This document shows, one piece after another, positions 22,301 through 34,500 of a stretch of 64,000 nt of DNA (the first letter of the stretch is position 1; each line of letters starts with the position of its first letter). Source of the DNA: Macrosoma leucophasiata (Eukaryota; Arthropoda; Insecta; Lepidoptera; Hedylidae); contig JAWQUS010000007.1 in the NCBI GenBank assembly GCA_036365455.1, forward strand, positions 15,826,001 to 15,890,000, given 5' to 3'. The notes below the pieces were generated by a model. That model did no database searches, was not told the origin of the DNA, and saw nothing but the letters and a program-made list of their open reading frames with translations. Both the position numbers and the translations under genes were made by a program.

Positions 22301-23730
22301 TGATGAGATTTCTGTCAATTGGTCATCGATGCGGTCCGAATTATAATTCAATAAATGATGTAATTTGTAGCCCTTCGCTAAATTCTCCACCGTTTTACCT
22401 GTAATTTCATAATTTAACATAAATTTCAATTACTAAAGTACCTATTTAATTTCATTATAAAGTAAGCACAACGCGATTATGTCCAATAAAAATAAAAACC
22501 AGATTTTTAAAAAATGGATGAGTTTGAATTTTATTTGGACCTCCCATAATTCAAATAAAATATATTTTTCAAAGAATTCTCCACTTTTTTGTCCTAATTA
22601 ATATGTATACTTACTTACTTACATGCCAAATTACAGATTTCTAGTATTATGATTCTCCGAGCATAGGTGCGGACAGACGGACGGACAGACAGACTGACGG
22701 ACAGACCAACACAAATGGCGATAAAGGTTCCTTGTAGGCTACGGAACCCTAAAAAATATGCCATAATTTGATAAACCATTATTTTGATTGTGTCGATGTG
22801 ATCTATAATGTTTGTAATAAAGTTTAGCATACCTGTTAATGTAGTCGGAATATGTGTATTACATCTGCCTGTCTCCAAAATTTTCTTGAATGCTGCTGTG
22901 TTTTGAAAAATAATAGCAACTGCTGCGCCATCAGCTAATTGCGAAGAATCACAATACGATAGTAAAAAATTCCAATTGTTAGTATCCCAATGTTGAGATG
23001 AAAAAACGGCCAGTTGCAATGTTGATGCACCTTAATAAATATAAATACGTAGTTTAAAAATAAAACAATTTTTTTTACCTATAATTTCATTAAATTGTAA
23101 AATTTTGATATTTGTATTTTATTATTTCATTATTTTTTGTCTTTTACTGCATGTCAGTTACATTCCTAACAGTACCCAAAGGTTGACTGGTAGATAATGC
23201 TTTTTAGCATTAAGTCCGTCACATGTACAATGTTGTGCAAGAAAGTCTAAATAAATAAACAAATTAATGGAAGTAGGTACTTTATTATGACAAATACAAT
23301 TTAACTAACTCGCTAGTCTATTAGGTAGCATTTCAGAGTTCCGTCTTTCACCTTTGAGCATAAGTGACCATACACTACACTACACTTAGTTTACTTGCCA
23401 AGTTTCATGATCAACTTCCATTTCAGTAATTTATTAACACAGAAGTGGGCGACATTCAAAATTAATTATTCATCAAAAGTCGATTGTTCAAAATTATTCC
23501 TATGAACGGTATAATTATGTTTTAGACTTACCAGATTCACTCAATAGATGTGGATTTGCCCCATATTGTATAAGTAATTTTACTATAGTATAGACACCAT
23601 GTCGAGCTGCTAGTCTTATTGGCCATCCAGATTCATAATTAGGATCCAATCCGGAATGTAATAAATCTGACATTTCTCTATCATTTTTATGCAAGATACA
23701 ATAATTAATTCTTTCACTGGTCCTATTCAT
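19346..23730 (-). CDS. Ankyrin-type repeat protein, 4 exons
   Basis: Exons on the minus strand: 23730-23532, 23030-22833, 22398-22274 and 19492-19346 (TGA). They are joined by GT-AG introns with consistent phase, giving about 222 residues. The ATG at 23730 is preceded in frame by a TAA 24-27 bases upstream, supporting the start. Residues 20-60 carry clear ankyrin helices (SGLDPNYESGWPIRLAARHG, then VKLLIQYGANPH), and residues 67-130 look like further, degenerate repeats. The C-terminal 90 residues are polar, Ser/Thr/Asn-rich and probably disordered. Such proteins usually act as protein-binding adaptors; no catalytic motif is present and I do not recognise the orthologue. AATAAA on the coding strand lies at 19239-19234. 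The large third intron holds several nested mobile elements. Confidence 0.8.
19540..20187. mobile_element. 648-bp TIR element (TA-flanked) in intron 3 of the ankyrin gene
   Basis: Both ends read CAGGGTGTAATCGTTAAGTG or CAGGTTGTAATCGTTAAGTG and are flanked by TA, as in Tc1/mariner insertions. The inverted similarity extends about 125 bases inward (gatatcaaaaaactt…gatatcgaaagtaac). It has no coding sequence and itself contains a 127-bp hAT MITE. Confidence 0.75.
19812..19938. mobile_element. 127-bp hAT-type MITE nested in the TIR element
   Basis: Ends are CAGTGATTCCCAAA and TTTGGGAACCTCTG, the classic hAT terminal pattern. They are flanked by ttctatag and ttctatta, an 8-bp target duplication with two differences. 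The interior is GC-rich (ccccctggggtccatggg). Confidence 0.75.
20769..20904. mobile_element. 136-bp MITE family F
   Basis: Inverted ends of about 40 bases: gcgcgattcacagaccgcac…gactttactttc pairs with gaaagtaaagtc-like sequence ending ggtctgtgaatctcgc. A single copy in this window. Confidence 0.65.
21110..21897 (+). mobile_element. GC-rich 3' end of a non-LTR retroelement, A-tailed
   Basis: About 790 bases of GC-rich DNA in an AT-rich intron, ending in gggtatcccagcg followed by a 12-base A run (about 21882-21895). Codon-like composition with broken frames, the sharp 3' A-tail and the compositional contrast fit a 5'-truncated non-LTR element, perhaps of the R1 or R2 type. It contains a 99-bp direct duplication (separate entry). 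No RT motif remains. Confidence 0.55.
21291..21487 (+). repeat. 99-bp tandem duplication in the GC-rich retroelement
   Basis: ggctggggaggaggtgtacgg at 21291 recurs as ggctggggaagaggtgtatgg at 21390, and both lead into ggccctgcaccctatcccca. The period is 99 bases, so the frame is kept across the duplication. Confidence 0.85.
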
Positions 23731-23954
23731 TTTAACCTGTGTTGCGCAATAGCGTTAAACGGTTTTACCAAATACCCACACACTTGAAACGTGGGTATTG
23801 TATAAAAAATATTTTAGAACTTTTTTGTCATAAAAAAATATGCATTGAGCTTTAAATACCTACCTAGGCACTAATTTACCTTATCTATTCATCGAGACAA
23901 TCATAATTATAGGGAAATTCGGACTCGCATCTCACGCTGCGCATTTATGTTGTC

Positions 23955-24215
23955 CGTTTTCATCGACTAAGAAAACTATGATTTGCATCATGTACAATCA
24001 TTTTCTTGAGGCTAAGCCTAATGCAATGAATAATGATATTTTAAAAACAGTTGCTACAAGTATGGGAGTTCAATTGACATCCGTGTACTAAATAGTAAAA
24101 GAAAAGAAGCTCAACGGCAATCTGTGATCTCCCACAAGAAATAAACCACGTCTGACAGTTGCAGAAAAAACTGACAGTTTCACGAAGAAAAGATTTACAT
24201 GTAATTTGTCACACA
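23955..24215 (+). pseudogene. IS630/Tc1-like transposase N-terminal relic
   Basis: The plus-strand frame reads …MYNHFLEAKPNAMNNDILKT…, a V/I-VKEKK motif, then SPTRNKPRLTVAEKTDSF. This matches in order the DNA-binding half of a transposase family that is common in arthropods. At least two stop codons interrupt it and no catalytic domain follows, so it is dead. It sits just upstream of the ankyrin gene. Confidence 0.45.
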
Positions 24216-24519
24216 TGTAGTTGATCGTCTGAATTAACTTTTATGATAATAATTGTTTATTAATGTATTACACGTCTTGAATCGCAGTCTAATAGAGTCC
24301 AATGTCGGTCATATAGCTAAAACACACTGTAGAAATAAAAATAAATGTAGGAAGCATTTTAAACGCAGCTTTATATTTGAAGAAATGTTATCGCCTGATA
24401 GTCATTTACAACTTTATAATAGCAGTGCTGTCCTTATCACTTTCATACAATTAAGCAAGAGAAAGGGCGCTCGGGGCGCTCCACAAGACATTCTCGGCAC
24501 TTCTCGGTGAATAGGAAGC

Positions 24520-24660
24520 TGCGTTGTGTCGTCGATAGAGTATACCTAATATACCTATCCCATCGACGACGCAACCACAGAGTACATTGGACACAACATA
24601 GCTTAGGTTCTATCGTCGATGATAAGGTCGATGATCTATCCTTAGCTCGGTCACAGTAAA
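24520..24660. other. Imperfect inverted repeat (cgtcgatag/ctatcccatcgacga)
   Basis: gttgtgtcgtcgatag at about 24524 faces tcgacgacgcaac at about 24563-24575. A related cgtcgat motif recurs to 24635. Probably a MITE remnant. Confidence 0.35.
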
Positions 24661-24733
24661 TAGTTCATATTTGCATTGTGGCTCGGTGGCGTGCGAATGT
24701 CAATAATATAGGTATATGAAGATAGGTAGAGCA

Positions 24734-24813
24734 GAGTGCCTAGTGCGAGATTTCCGATCGCGATTTTCGATCGAATTCGCGTAAGAGTAAATAAAATCTC
24801 GCACTAGGCACTC
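24734..24813. mobile_element. MITE family E, 80-bp copy
   Basis: Same ends as 17650-17816 (GAGTGCCTAGTGCGAGAT…) but with the inner foldback missing. This is what an internal deletion derivative would look like. Confidence 0.75.
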
Positions 24814-25054
24814 AGAGCTTAGGTAGATGTAGGTATTATAGAGTGTAGGTATGTGATATTGTTGGAATTTGATAAAATTTGAGTATTGTCATGTACATAA
24901 AAGTGAATCAATGGCGATTTCTCTAAGATGGCGCGTATGGCGCCGCCATACCATAATTTTAAAGCATTGAAATGTAAATAATCATATACCTATTTACAAC
25001 CTAATTACTTAGACCTAGGTACAATAAATACATAATTGCATTTTACGAGCGCTG

Positions 25055-25315
25055 CGGTCTTCTATCACGAACGCAACTCGCGATTGTCGTCGCGTTCGGT
25101 CGGCGCCGAACGCGGCCGAGGCGAGCGATGCGCTTCTGCCAGCGCATGCGGAGTCCATACAAAGTCGTTCGCCGCTCGCGTCCCGCTCCCTCAATCGCCA
25201 AGTATTTAATACTTCAAACTCCGTGAGTAATACTTACGGAGTTTGAAGCGCGGGTCTGGCGCTGTGAATAGCGCATTAACTACCGATTTTTCGCATGTGT
25301 TTCGTGATAGTGTAG
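25055..25315. other. CpG-rich island, possibly a MITE
   Basis: About 250 bases with dense CG (cgttcggtcggcgccgaacg) in AT-rich surroundings. It is bracketed by ctatcacgaa (about 25085) and ttcgtgatag (about 25303) in inverse orientation. It also holds an inner hairpin: cttcaaactccgtgag…acggagtttgaag at about 25212-25247. No adjacent gene start was found, so a mobile element is more likely than a promoter. Confidence 0.4.
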
Positions 25316-25664
25316 GTAGAGTACTGTAGAGTTGTGATAGTGTTTGTTACGTTTTCTATCTTTCTATTGATTTAATTGGCTTTTTATTTAGTAATTAAAC
25401 ACTAAAATCGCGAAAAAATATCAGCTAGGTATTTCATACAAAAATAAAAATGTTAAATTGTACCTATGAAATTTATTTTTTGCAAAGTAGGTTCCTTAAT
25501 GATAGACTGAAAGTTGTTCAGATTGACCGTCTGAAAAAACGGATTTCTTGTTTTGCGCACTCAACACTACATCCTATATGACAAAAGCTGGAGCCGCCCC
25601 AATTATAAGCACCAGGAATCGCCACTGAAGTCAATGAGTAAGCTTACTCAAAATCGGTTTATTA

Positions 25665-25960
25665 TTATAATTTTTTTTAAGGTAATTGAAGTGGCAAACA
25701 AGCTTGCAGTTCACATTGATGTTAAGTGATGACTGCAGCCTATAGACACTCACACTAAGACCAAGGTCAAAATGCAGATGCGTTACCACTCCTGAGGCTG
25801 AAGGTGTTATGCCTCTGTGCCGGAAATTACAGGGCCGTACATTACCACCTGACCGGAACGCGATAGTGCTGAACACTACCATTTAGCGGCAAGTATATTA
25901 AGTAATGCGGTGGTGCCTACGCCCGCGAGCTCCGTCACTGAAGCTCTACCACCAGTAAAT
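25665..25960 (-). repeat. Family A copy, complete
   Basis: On the minus strand this runs from ggtagagcttcagtgacggag to ccacttcaattacc followed by an A-rich tail (ttttttttaagg on plus). It is well conserved relative to 4283-4558. Confidence 0.75.
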
Positions 25961-27157
25961 TGATTGGAGATTGGTACGCGGACAGAGCCGCGGGCAACAG
26001 CTAGTATCAAATAAAGATGGTGGCATTTTGTGCATTAGAACTTCATTGTAAATGTTCTAGTAAAGTAGTCACCGCTTTACTCGAATTACTCACTCATATG
26101 ACTGATATTCTTTATGTATTATCTATGACTGATATATTAATTGTCTGACTGACATAATGCAACTTTTACCCTGCTTTTTATACGAATACGAAAATATCGT
26201 TTTACTTGTCACTGGCAATATGCGTAACAGCGATGCCATTACATAAAAAGAAACCGAATGAATGTCATGTGTCAAAAATTTAACGTTTCTTTCCATTGAG
26301 CTCTATAGTACATGGAGAAGATATACCTACAGAATTGGCTTGATTGCCTACAAAAATTTGGGCGATTACAATGGCCGCCTTTCATAGGGTTGTTTTCGAT
26401 AAATATCAATATCATCTTCTAATACATGAACGGTTAATATCGATATTTTATCGACACGAATTCTTATTCTTATGTATGCTTATAGCTATGCTAGTATGTA
26501 TGCTTAGTCTTAGTAAAATACACTCACTAAATTAGAGTTGAGTATAATTGTAATAATTATGATGTAGTAATAAAATGTATCCTGTAATTTGCATGCAAAT
26601 TAAATGGTGAAATATAAAAGAAAGCTATATTATATACTGAAGATCTTATGTACCTACTATACTTTTAGCAAAAAAATAAATTCATTCATTCAAATGATCT
26701 CATTGATTACCAGCAGCTTGCGAAAGGTTTTCAACCAGAACTCGAGCTAAAAATTGCACATTGTGGTAATGTTGAATTTCAGTAGGATTTTCTATAGCAG
26801 CCTTCAAATGTGAATCTTATGCTGACCAGCTCCTTGGAATGCATCTCTGTAAATATTGTTGATATGTATTCCAAATTTTAATCATTATGTTTAGTTAATT
26901 TGAGTAGCACGATGACGCTTCGGTCAAGTTAAAGGCCAATAAACACATTTGATTTTTGTGCATTCTCGAAAGATCTTCTACTTACGTGTTGGACGTGAGT
27001 GCAACAGGATCTTTTTTTATTTTTTCATTATTACTATACCTTAAACAATATTATAAAAGTAGCAGGAAGGGCTCTAGGTATGTTAATGATATGAGTAATT
27101 GAAAAGAAATGGAACCTGCTTCAATTTTCAGATGATACGCATGTAGAAGTTAGTGAC
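25961..27157. other. AT-rich spacer with an RTE-type end
   Basis: Starts with an RTE-type terminus (gccgcgggcaacagctagta). The remainder is AT-rich. I see no gene in it. Confidence 0.4.
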
Positions 27158-27292
27158 ACAGATCTGTACGGCCCTGTGATTTCCAGCACAGATGCGTAAT
27201 ATCTTAGGTCTTAGGAGTGGCAAGCTCTGGTTTCATGTAGACTGATAGGCTATTACTTACCAATGTAAACTGATACCTGTTTGCCACTTCAT
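27158..27292 (+). repeat. Family A fragment
   Basis: tgtacggccctgtgatttccagcacag…taggagtggcaa…gtttgccacttcata is the 3' half of family A, diverged. Confidence 0.55.
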
Positions 27293-27842
27293 AAATTGAA
27301 AAAATAACTATGTTATGTTGTGCTTATACTTATATAACACTCTTACAATCTCTGAAAAAAATCCATGCTATATCGGGTGCAAAAAAGGAGAAAACATAAA
27401 TGATTTAATTTACATCAATTTCTTCTTCGATATTTTATTAAGAAACAAGAAATTCTATCGAGTATAATGTTAATGCAATATAATATTACATAATTTAAAT
27501 TGATATGAAAATAATTTTATATCGATACTTTGATATATCAGGTTAGTATTCGTACATCACTATATAAAAATGCTATTTTTAGAAAAGAATGAATAGCATT
27601 AAAAGTCGTATAAGTCATACGAAACTTACACAGGTCTTCAAAACTTATCACTATATATCACTGCATTTCAAAATCCCACCGAATACGACACCAACCGTGA
27701 AAATTTGTACATAACCTCACAAAGTTCAATCCAACATTGTTTTCGTTTTTCCTTGCACCACTCTGTTTTAAACAGTACGAGAGCATAATCAGTCAACATA
27801 AAGCAAAACTTAGAATACCACATTATCTAGTTAAAAGATTAA

Positions 27843-27988
27843 CCCCCTTATTCATAAACGTATTTTAGCTAAAGTGTTGCTAATCTCTCCTTTGTCTTTT
27901 TCTATCCTTCGCATTTGACAATGCAACTGACAAGGACAAAGCATTCTATAGCTAAAACGTATCTAATATACGTTTATGAATAAGGGGG
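27843..27988. mobile_element. 146-bp MITE family D, copy 2, TTAA-flanked
   Basis: Same ends as 18911-19056 and the same length. Flanking TTAA at 27839-27842 and 27989-27992 is the piggyBac signature. It lies about 520 bases upstream of the ZRSR2 start codon. Confidence 0.85.
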
Positions 27989-28093
27989 TTAATTTTCAAG
28001 AAAACAGCAAAAATATTACGAGCACCTGTTTGTTTGACAACAGACAAATCGGGCGCATACAATGGCGCCGACGGGCACGCGAAGGCATAAGTA

Positions 28094-28101
28094 TGACGTC
28101 A
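28094..28101 (+). promoter_or_regulatory. CRE-like palindrome upstream of ZRSR2
   Basis: A perfect TGACGTCA lies about 410 bases before the ATG at 28512, close to a GC-richer patch (aatggcgccgacgggcac). It may be part of the gene's promoter; the transcription start is not known. Confidence 0.3.
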
Positions 28102-28511
28102 CATCAAATCATTTCCAAAATTGATACTCTGCATACATCTTATGTCTCTTTTTACAAAGAGAGCTACTGGTTAGTTAGAAAGAGTCAAAACTGCTTTTGT
28201 CAGACATGTGTCGATTTTACCCATTATTGTATAACTACTGTTTCTATATTAGAATGTGCCTCTTGTGTGTGTTCTCCATGTGTATTATCTCTGTGTTTCT
28301 TTCTGTTTTGTGTTTTTTTGATAAGGTTTTGGGTTGGTTTTCATTAAAAAAACAAAACAAAAGGGATATATTGAGTTTTAAATAAAATAATACCTATGTG
28401 ATGGGAAGGCAAGTATTAATATCACGAATTCCCGAACTTTGATCAATTTATTTGTTTCTGATGTAATTCATGAAATACTGATCTGTACGTTTTTTGAAAT
28501 AGACATAGAGA

Positions 28512-31500
28512 ATGGAGGAAAATGGCGAAAAAAGAGCGAAGAAGAAAAATAAGAACAAAGTTGGCAAAAAAACGAGGTATGTAAGTCTTTAAGATTTAAA
28601 CTTTATAACCTTGTAATATTTTAATTTTTCGAATAACCCATGCGAGTAAATTTTTAGAAACTAAGGAAAAAAATTGATCTGGAATATAACCTACAACCTT
28701 AGGATCCTGCTGGAATGGTTATCCCGAGGTTAGATAATTGCCGGAATTCAAATGTTCTCATTACCTTTTTATGAGTGTCATGAGTGATTTTCAAACAGGC
28801 AATCGAAGGGTGATTGCATGCATGCCCTTCGATTACTTTATCTCTGCCTCTTTGGGAAATACAGGGATGTAGTTACGTTTCAAAGAAAGATACTTAATGG
28901 AATAATAAAATAAATAAAACATGCTTACACTCACAGCCCCACAGTGGGTATAAACCTGTGTCTTGGGTGCCGTTGTACACATACAACACATAAACAAACA
29001 CCCAGACCCGAAACAAATATCTGTAGGCCATACAAATATTGGTCCATGGAATCAAACGGTTGTTTCACATCGCTGGACTAACCGGGTCGTCAATCGTCAA
29101 AAGCGGAACACTTACATAGCACTGCATTTCATCTAATGACCACTTATTTTGTACATGTGCAGGTGGTTTTGTTAAATACATACTTTTATAAACACACAGT
29201 TTTAGTAGTTTTTTAAAAAATAAAACTGATACTTTGTTAATCTCTCCAGACACAAGAAAAATATGACAATTGAAATTCAATTGTGTCTCGCCGCCAGTGG
29301 CCGTACGATCCTTGAAGGATTAATAAAATGTGTAAATATAGTGCATTAAAGTACAGTTTATAACATTTTTACAACATTTCTGAGAATATAACAAATATTT
29401 ATATACAGAAGTCTTACATTCTGTGTTCAAAAGGTTAGCCCCTCAATTTTGATAAAAGCACATTTTTAGGTAATACTCTAATTTATATGTTACAGTACAG
29501 TCTATCCACCTGCAAAAATAAATACCCACAAATCTCTGCACTAGTGTTAGTAATGCTTTTTAGTGTTCCATACATTGATATACAAAAAACCCCCATAGCT
29601 AATGGCAAAAACAGTCCAAGTCTGTCTAGTTAAAATTTTGTAGCTATACCTATGTACTCATACCTCATAGTTTTAGTATCAGTTGTCATAAGACCTGTCT
29701 TTATAAATTACATTACTCCTCCCCTCCAAATTGAAAGTGAAAAATATAAAGACAATATATACGGTAGATCTAGAATAATAAAAACTTTTAACAAAAGTGA
29801 GTTTGACTGAGATATATTCACAGGTTTTTAAAAAATTGCAAATATTTATATTTTGTTATATTTGCTGGCTGCTAAAACTGATACTGTTGAACATTCAGTT
29901 AAATATTTCTCTCTACTACACAATACCCTTCATGGGCGAGTCAGACTCTCTTGGCTGCTTTTGATTATGTTGCAAAATTGGCAAACCAGCATACTGTTCA
30001 TGTTGATGGTAGATTAGTGAATACTGTAGCTGAATCATTTGTATTAAAACTAGAGACTTCCACGTAGAAGTGTTGCCACATCTGAGGCTTAAGCTGTGAT
30101 GCAGGACAATAACACTGAACACTATAATTTAGTGGCAAGTATTATGTAAGGTCTTAGTGCCTACACCCTCGCCACTATCACTGGAGCTCTACGACCAGTA
30201 AATTTTGATATTTACAGACAGTTATAAATTTTATAATGAATCTGAGCATGACCAATGGAGACAACAACAGGAAATGCAGGAGAAATATGAAATGGAGCAA
30301 ATTTATGAAGCTAACAAAGCTGAGAATAAGAAATGGGTGGAAGCAGAATTAATAAGTGTGAAAAAATGGATTTCCTTACAACAGCACAAAGAAAAATTAA
30401 GGCAGCAACAACTAAAAGAGGATGCTAAACTTAAACTAGTAAGTACAGTAATACCCTGACTTCACTTCAATGTTTTACGCAAACTTTAAGATTCTTACCC
30501 GTTTTTTCATCACCGCACTCCTCATTTTACTGATGAAACTTGGTAATTATGCTTTAACGTTTGGCACACAACACTGGATATTTTTATCCCGGAAAAATGT
30601 CTGTTTGTCTGTGTGTTTGTGCACGCTAATTTCAGAAACGGCTTATCCGATTTGCGGTTTTATTAGAGTATTTGCCACTATGATCACCAATCAGCATGTC
30701 AAGGCAATTATGGCATATTCTTTCCTCATGACGCCCAACACTAATAGGTACATCTTCGGGAAAGGCTTTGTCCAGCAGAGACGGATGAACGTCTTTCGGA
30801 TGTAATTATGATGATAGTGATGGTGGTGGTGGTTTTCGTGGCGTTAGTGGCGTTGGTAACATTGGTGGCGTTGGTGTCATTGATGTCGTTGGTGGCGTAG
30901 GTGTTGTTGGCGACCCTGGTGACGGGGATGGTGGCGTTGGTGGTGGTGGTGGTAGTTTTGGTGGCATTGGTGGCGTTGGTATCGTAAGTGGTATTGTTGG
31001 TAATTTTGAAGGCGTTGGTGGCATTAGTTGCTTTGTTGGCGTAGGTGTTTGGTGACGTTTGTGGCGTTGATGGCGTTTGTGGTGGTGGCGGTGGTGGAGG
31101 TGGTAATAGTGACATTGGTGGTGGTGATGGTGCTGGTGGTGGTGATGTTGGTGGCATTAGTGGGTAAAAATGCACAACGTTAATATTCAATTTCTCACTT
31201 CTGCCGGCTCTTACGGAGTGCATAAAATTATATTATGTATCTATCTTTTATCTTTCGTTCTCTGTTAGTAGCACTAATTGATTGAAACTTTACAAAACTT
31301 CAAAATGGCCTTTTCGTAAATAGGGTTCAGCATAAGATGGACGTTTGTAGGATGTAGGTACTTACTCGACTGCGCGTTTAAATTAGCTGTTTTTCGCATG
31401 GTGAGTTATATGTGGCTCTGTCACGTGTAAGCAATCCTAGCAGCCTGTGTGCTTTTATTTGCCATACGTCTAATATCGTGTAGAAGAGAAGCATTACTGT

Positions 31501-34500
31501 AAAGTCGGTTTTTTTAGCTACCCAAAAGTGTTTCTGATCCAAAATTAACCAAAAGTTATATCCAAAAGCCCTGCCCAAAGTCCCTATTCCACGGGAACAA
31601 AGTCGCGGGCACAGCTAGTAAATAAATAAATAAATACGCTTACGCTTTTTTTTTAGGAACGTGAATTAGAAAAACAGAAAAAAGAAAAAGAGTTAGAGAG
31701 ATTGAAAGAAATTGAGAAAGAAAATAAGGAAAAACATGATAAGTTTATAATGGCCTTGGAAACATTTCTCAAGGGATACTCTAAAGAACCTCCATCAGAA
31801 TTACTTATTTCAAATGAAACTAAGCCAGATCGACCACCTTGTCCATTTTTTTACAAAACGGCATGTTGTCGCTTTGGTGATTTTTGTTCTAGAAATCATG
31901 AACATCCTGGTATAAGTCGGGTAAGTTGATTCTCAAATAGTAGTAGTAGTAGTAGAGTCAGTAAAGAAAATATCCTTTCTCATTCATTTTGCATAATGAA
32001 TGTAAAGAAAACATTATGTGAAATGCAGCAAAAGAGCAGCCACATCTTGTCCCACATATAAGATTAGGTTGACCAGGCTACATTCCTCCAGAACCTTTTG
32101 GCAGCCTCCACATAGGTCGACTGAGTTTTGAATCATGAAAGTTTTACACCAAATTTAAGAGATCTCACAGAGGGAAATATCGTTTTTTTATGCTCACGCT
32201 TTTTTTTTTTATGTTATGGAAGTGGCAAACAAGTATGCAGTTCACATTGATGTTAAGTGATGACTGCAGCCTATAGACACCCACACAAAGACCGAGGTCA
32301 AAATGCAGATGCGTTACCACTCCTGAGGCCTAAGGTGTTATGCCTCTGTGCCGGAAATTACAGGGCCAATCACGCTTTCTTATGGATAAGTATTTTAAAT
32401 CTCTTACCAAATGTGAGATGAGTAGAGGCCACGCAGAAACGGAGAGCATAAAGAGGTTTTTTGTTTGCTCCTTAATTTAATTTATATGGAGAGGGGAGAG
32501 GGATCTCTTCGGTGGCATTTTGAAACGCAGCCTGCTTCCACTGCTTCCTCGGCGCCCATAAAACGTTTTCCTCCAAGTTTTTACTTTGATTTCGGGAATA
32601 AATAAAAATCGCAAGGTGCGAGGTGGGGGCGGCGGGTGACCCAGTAATTCCACGTCTAACATCGCCAAATATTCGGTCGTTCGCCTGGCGGTGTGCGACG
32701 AGGCGTTATCGTGGTGAAGGAGGATCCTTCTGCAAGGTCGTTTCTCTCGAACTTTCTCCAAGACAAGGGGCACACAATTGATAGTACTGCAGAGTGGTAC
32801 AGCAGTAACTGATTTTTTTGATCCTCTAAAACAATTGTCGCGTGACCTCTCCTTCAAAATAACGATGCCACTGTCTGTTTTCCCACCCGTCGACCTCTTT
32901 GATTTAGTTGCCAATTCCTCGGAAGGAAACATCCACTGAGCAGACTGTCTTTTGATTTCCCGATCATAACAGTAAATCAAGCTTTCGTTACCCGTAACTA
33001 TATCGAACACAGCATTTAAGTCACCTCTGTAAAATCAATTTCAAGACCATTTCACGACACCAATCAACACGACGGAGTTTTTGGGCTTCTGTCAAAATAT
33101 AGGGTATCCACCGGGCACAAAGCTTCCTGACCGCTAATGTTCATGGAGGATTTTGTGCACTTGACTCTTATATAAAAAGCGTAAAACAAATGACAAATTA
33201 ATGAAATACATACTCAATAATTTTAGCATAGAATTCAATTTTCAAAATGTTAATATATATAATGTCAGATTTTTTTTTACAAGTGGCCAGTTCTAAAAAC
33301 TTCCAGTGTCACCCTCGTATGTCAGAAATAGTGCACAATATTCTTCCCCGGGGTGTCAATGGTTGTAACGCCGGCACTGGGCGGGGACCTAGGGGCCTCC
33401 TTATGCCGCCCCGGGCCTGTGATAACCTTAGTCTGCCACTGCTGTTGACATCACAGGGCATATTACCAACCAAACTGCATGGCATGAATGATGATAATAG
33501 TGAATCATTTCAGCCGAAATATACATATAACATATAACAGTACTGGACAAAATTCTACCGTCATTGCATAGAATCAGTCATTGTGGCAATATTTTGACTG
33601 CCACAATGACTGCTTCTGGGCCACCCTCATCTACTAATTGGTCGCAAACCTTCACCACCTGGTCATTCACGTTGATCCATCTCGTGGGAGGCCTGCTTAC
33701 ACTTCGTCTTCCGTTTCGTGGTCGCCACTAGAGAACTCTTTGCCACAACGCCGTCGGCAGTTCGAGTTGTTATACTCTGCCCACTGCCACTTGAGTTTCG
33801 CTGTTATATCGCCAATAAAAGTATGTTGTGTGACATATCAAATAAAAGGTCTTATTGTAACGTTTTTAACTTTTTTTTTATAAAGAAAGCGGCAATCAAC
33901 CATGCAGCTCACATAGATGTTAAGTGATGATTGCAGCGTATAGACATCTAAAAAACCCGTTGACAAAACGTAATTGCTACCCCTGAGACTTAAGTTGTTA
34001 TGTCTCTGTGATAGTTATTATGGCTCCATATTTTACCATTTAACTGGAACACGATAGTGCTGAACACTACTCTCGTATCATTTGACAGCAGATAGTTTAG
34101 GTCAGTGGTTCTCAAACTTTTTAAATGACGGAACCCTTTTGGGAATCAAAATACTTGATGGAACCCTACAATAAAATAATTGTTTTTATAAGTGTATTTT
34201 TTATTAATCAGCATAATAAAAGTACAATGTAACAGTTACTAATTATTATTTACTTCACCACTTGGCAAGGACAATAATAGAAAACATTCAAAAAAAAATC
34301 TAACTAGGAGGAGGTATGAAACTGTTTTTTATTTTTCATCAATTGGTTGATATCAAGTTTGGTGGAAGAAAGTTGTTTATTCAGTTTATTCATTTATTTC
34401 ATATAATTAGGCTCCTGGAGAGCACTTTTACATCGTCATTTTTTTAAAAAACTAACCTAGAGTGAATAATTACTAATAATAATGAAAAACACATTATAAA

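Noticed and set aside
27976..28347. 123-codon frame upstream of ZRSR2
   Set aside because: Begins inside a MITE end, no motif, and lies in the likely promoter or 5' UTR.
30741..31223. 160-codon minus frame rich in Pro/Thr/Asn
   Set aside because: Translation of the GGTGGCGTTGGTG array; not a gene.
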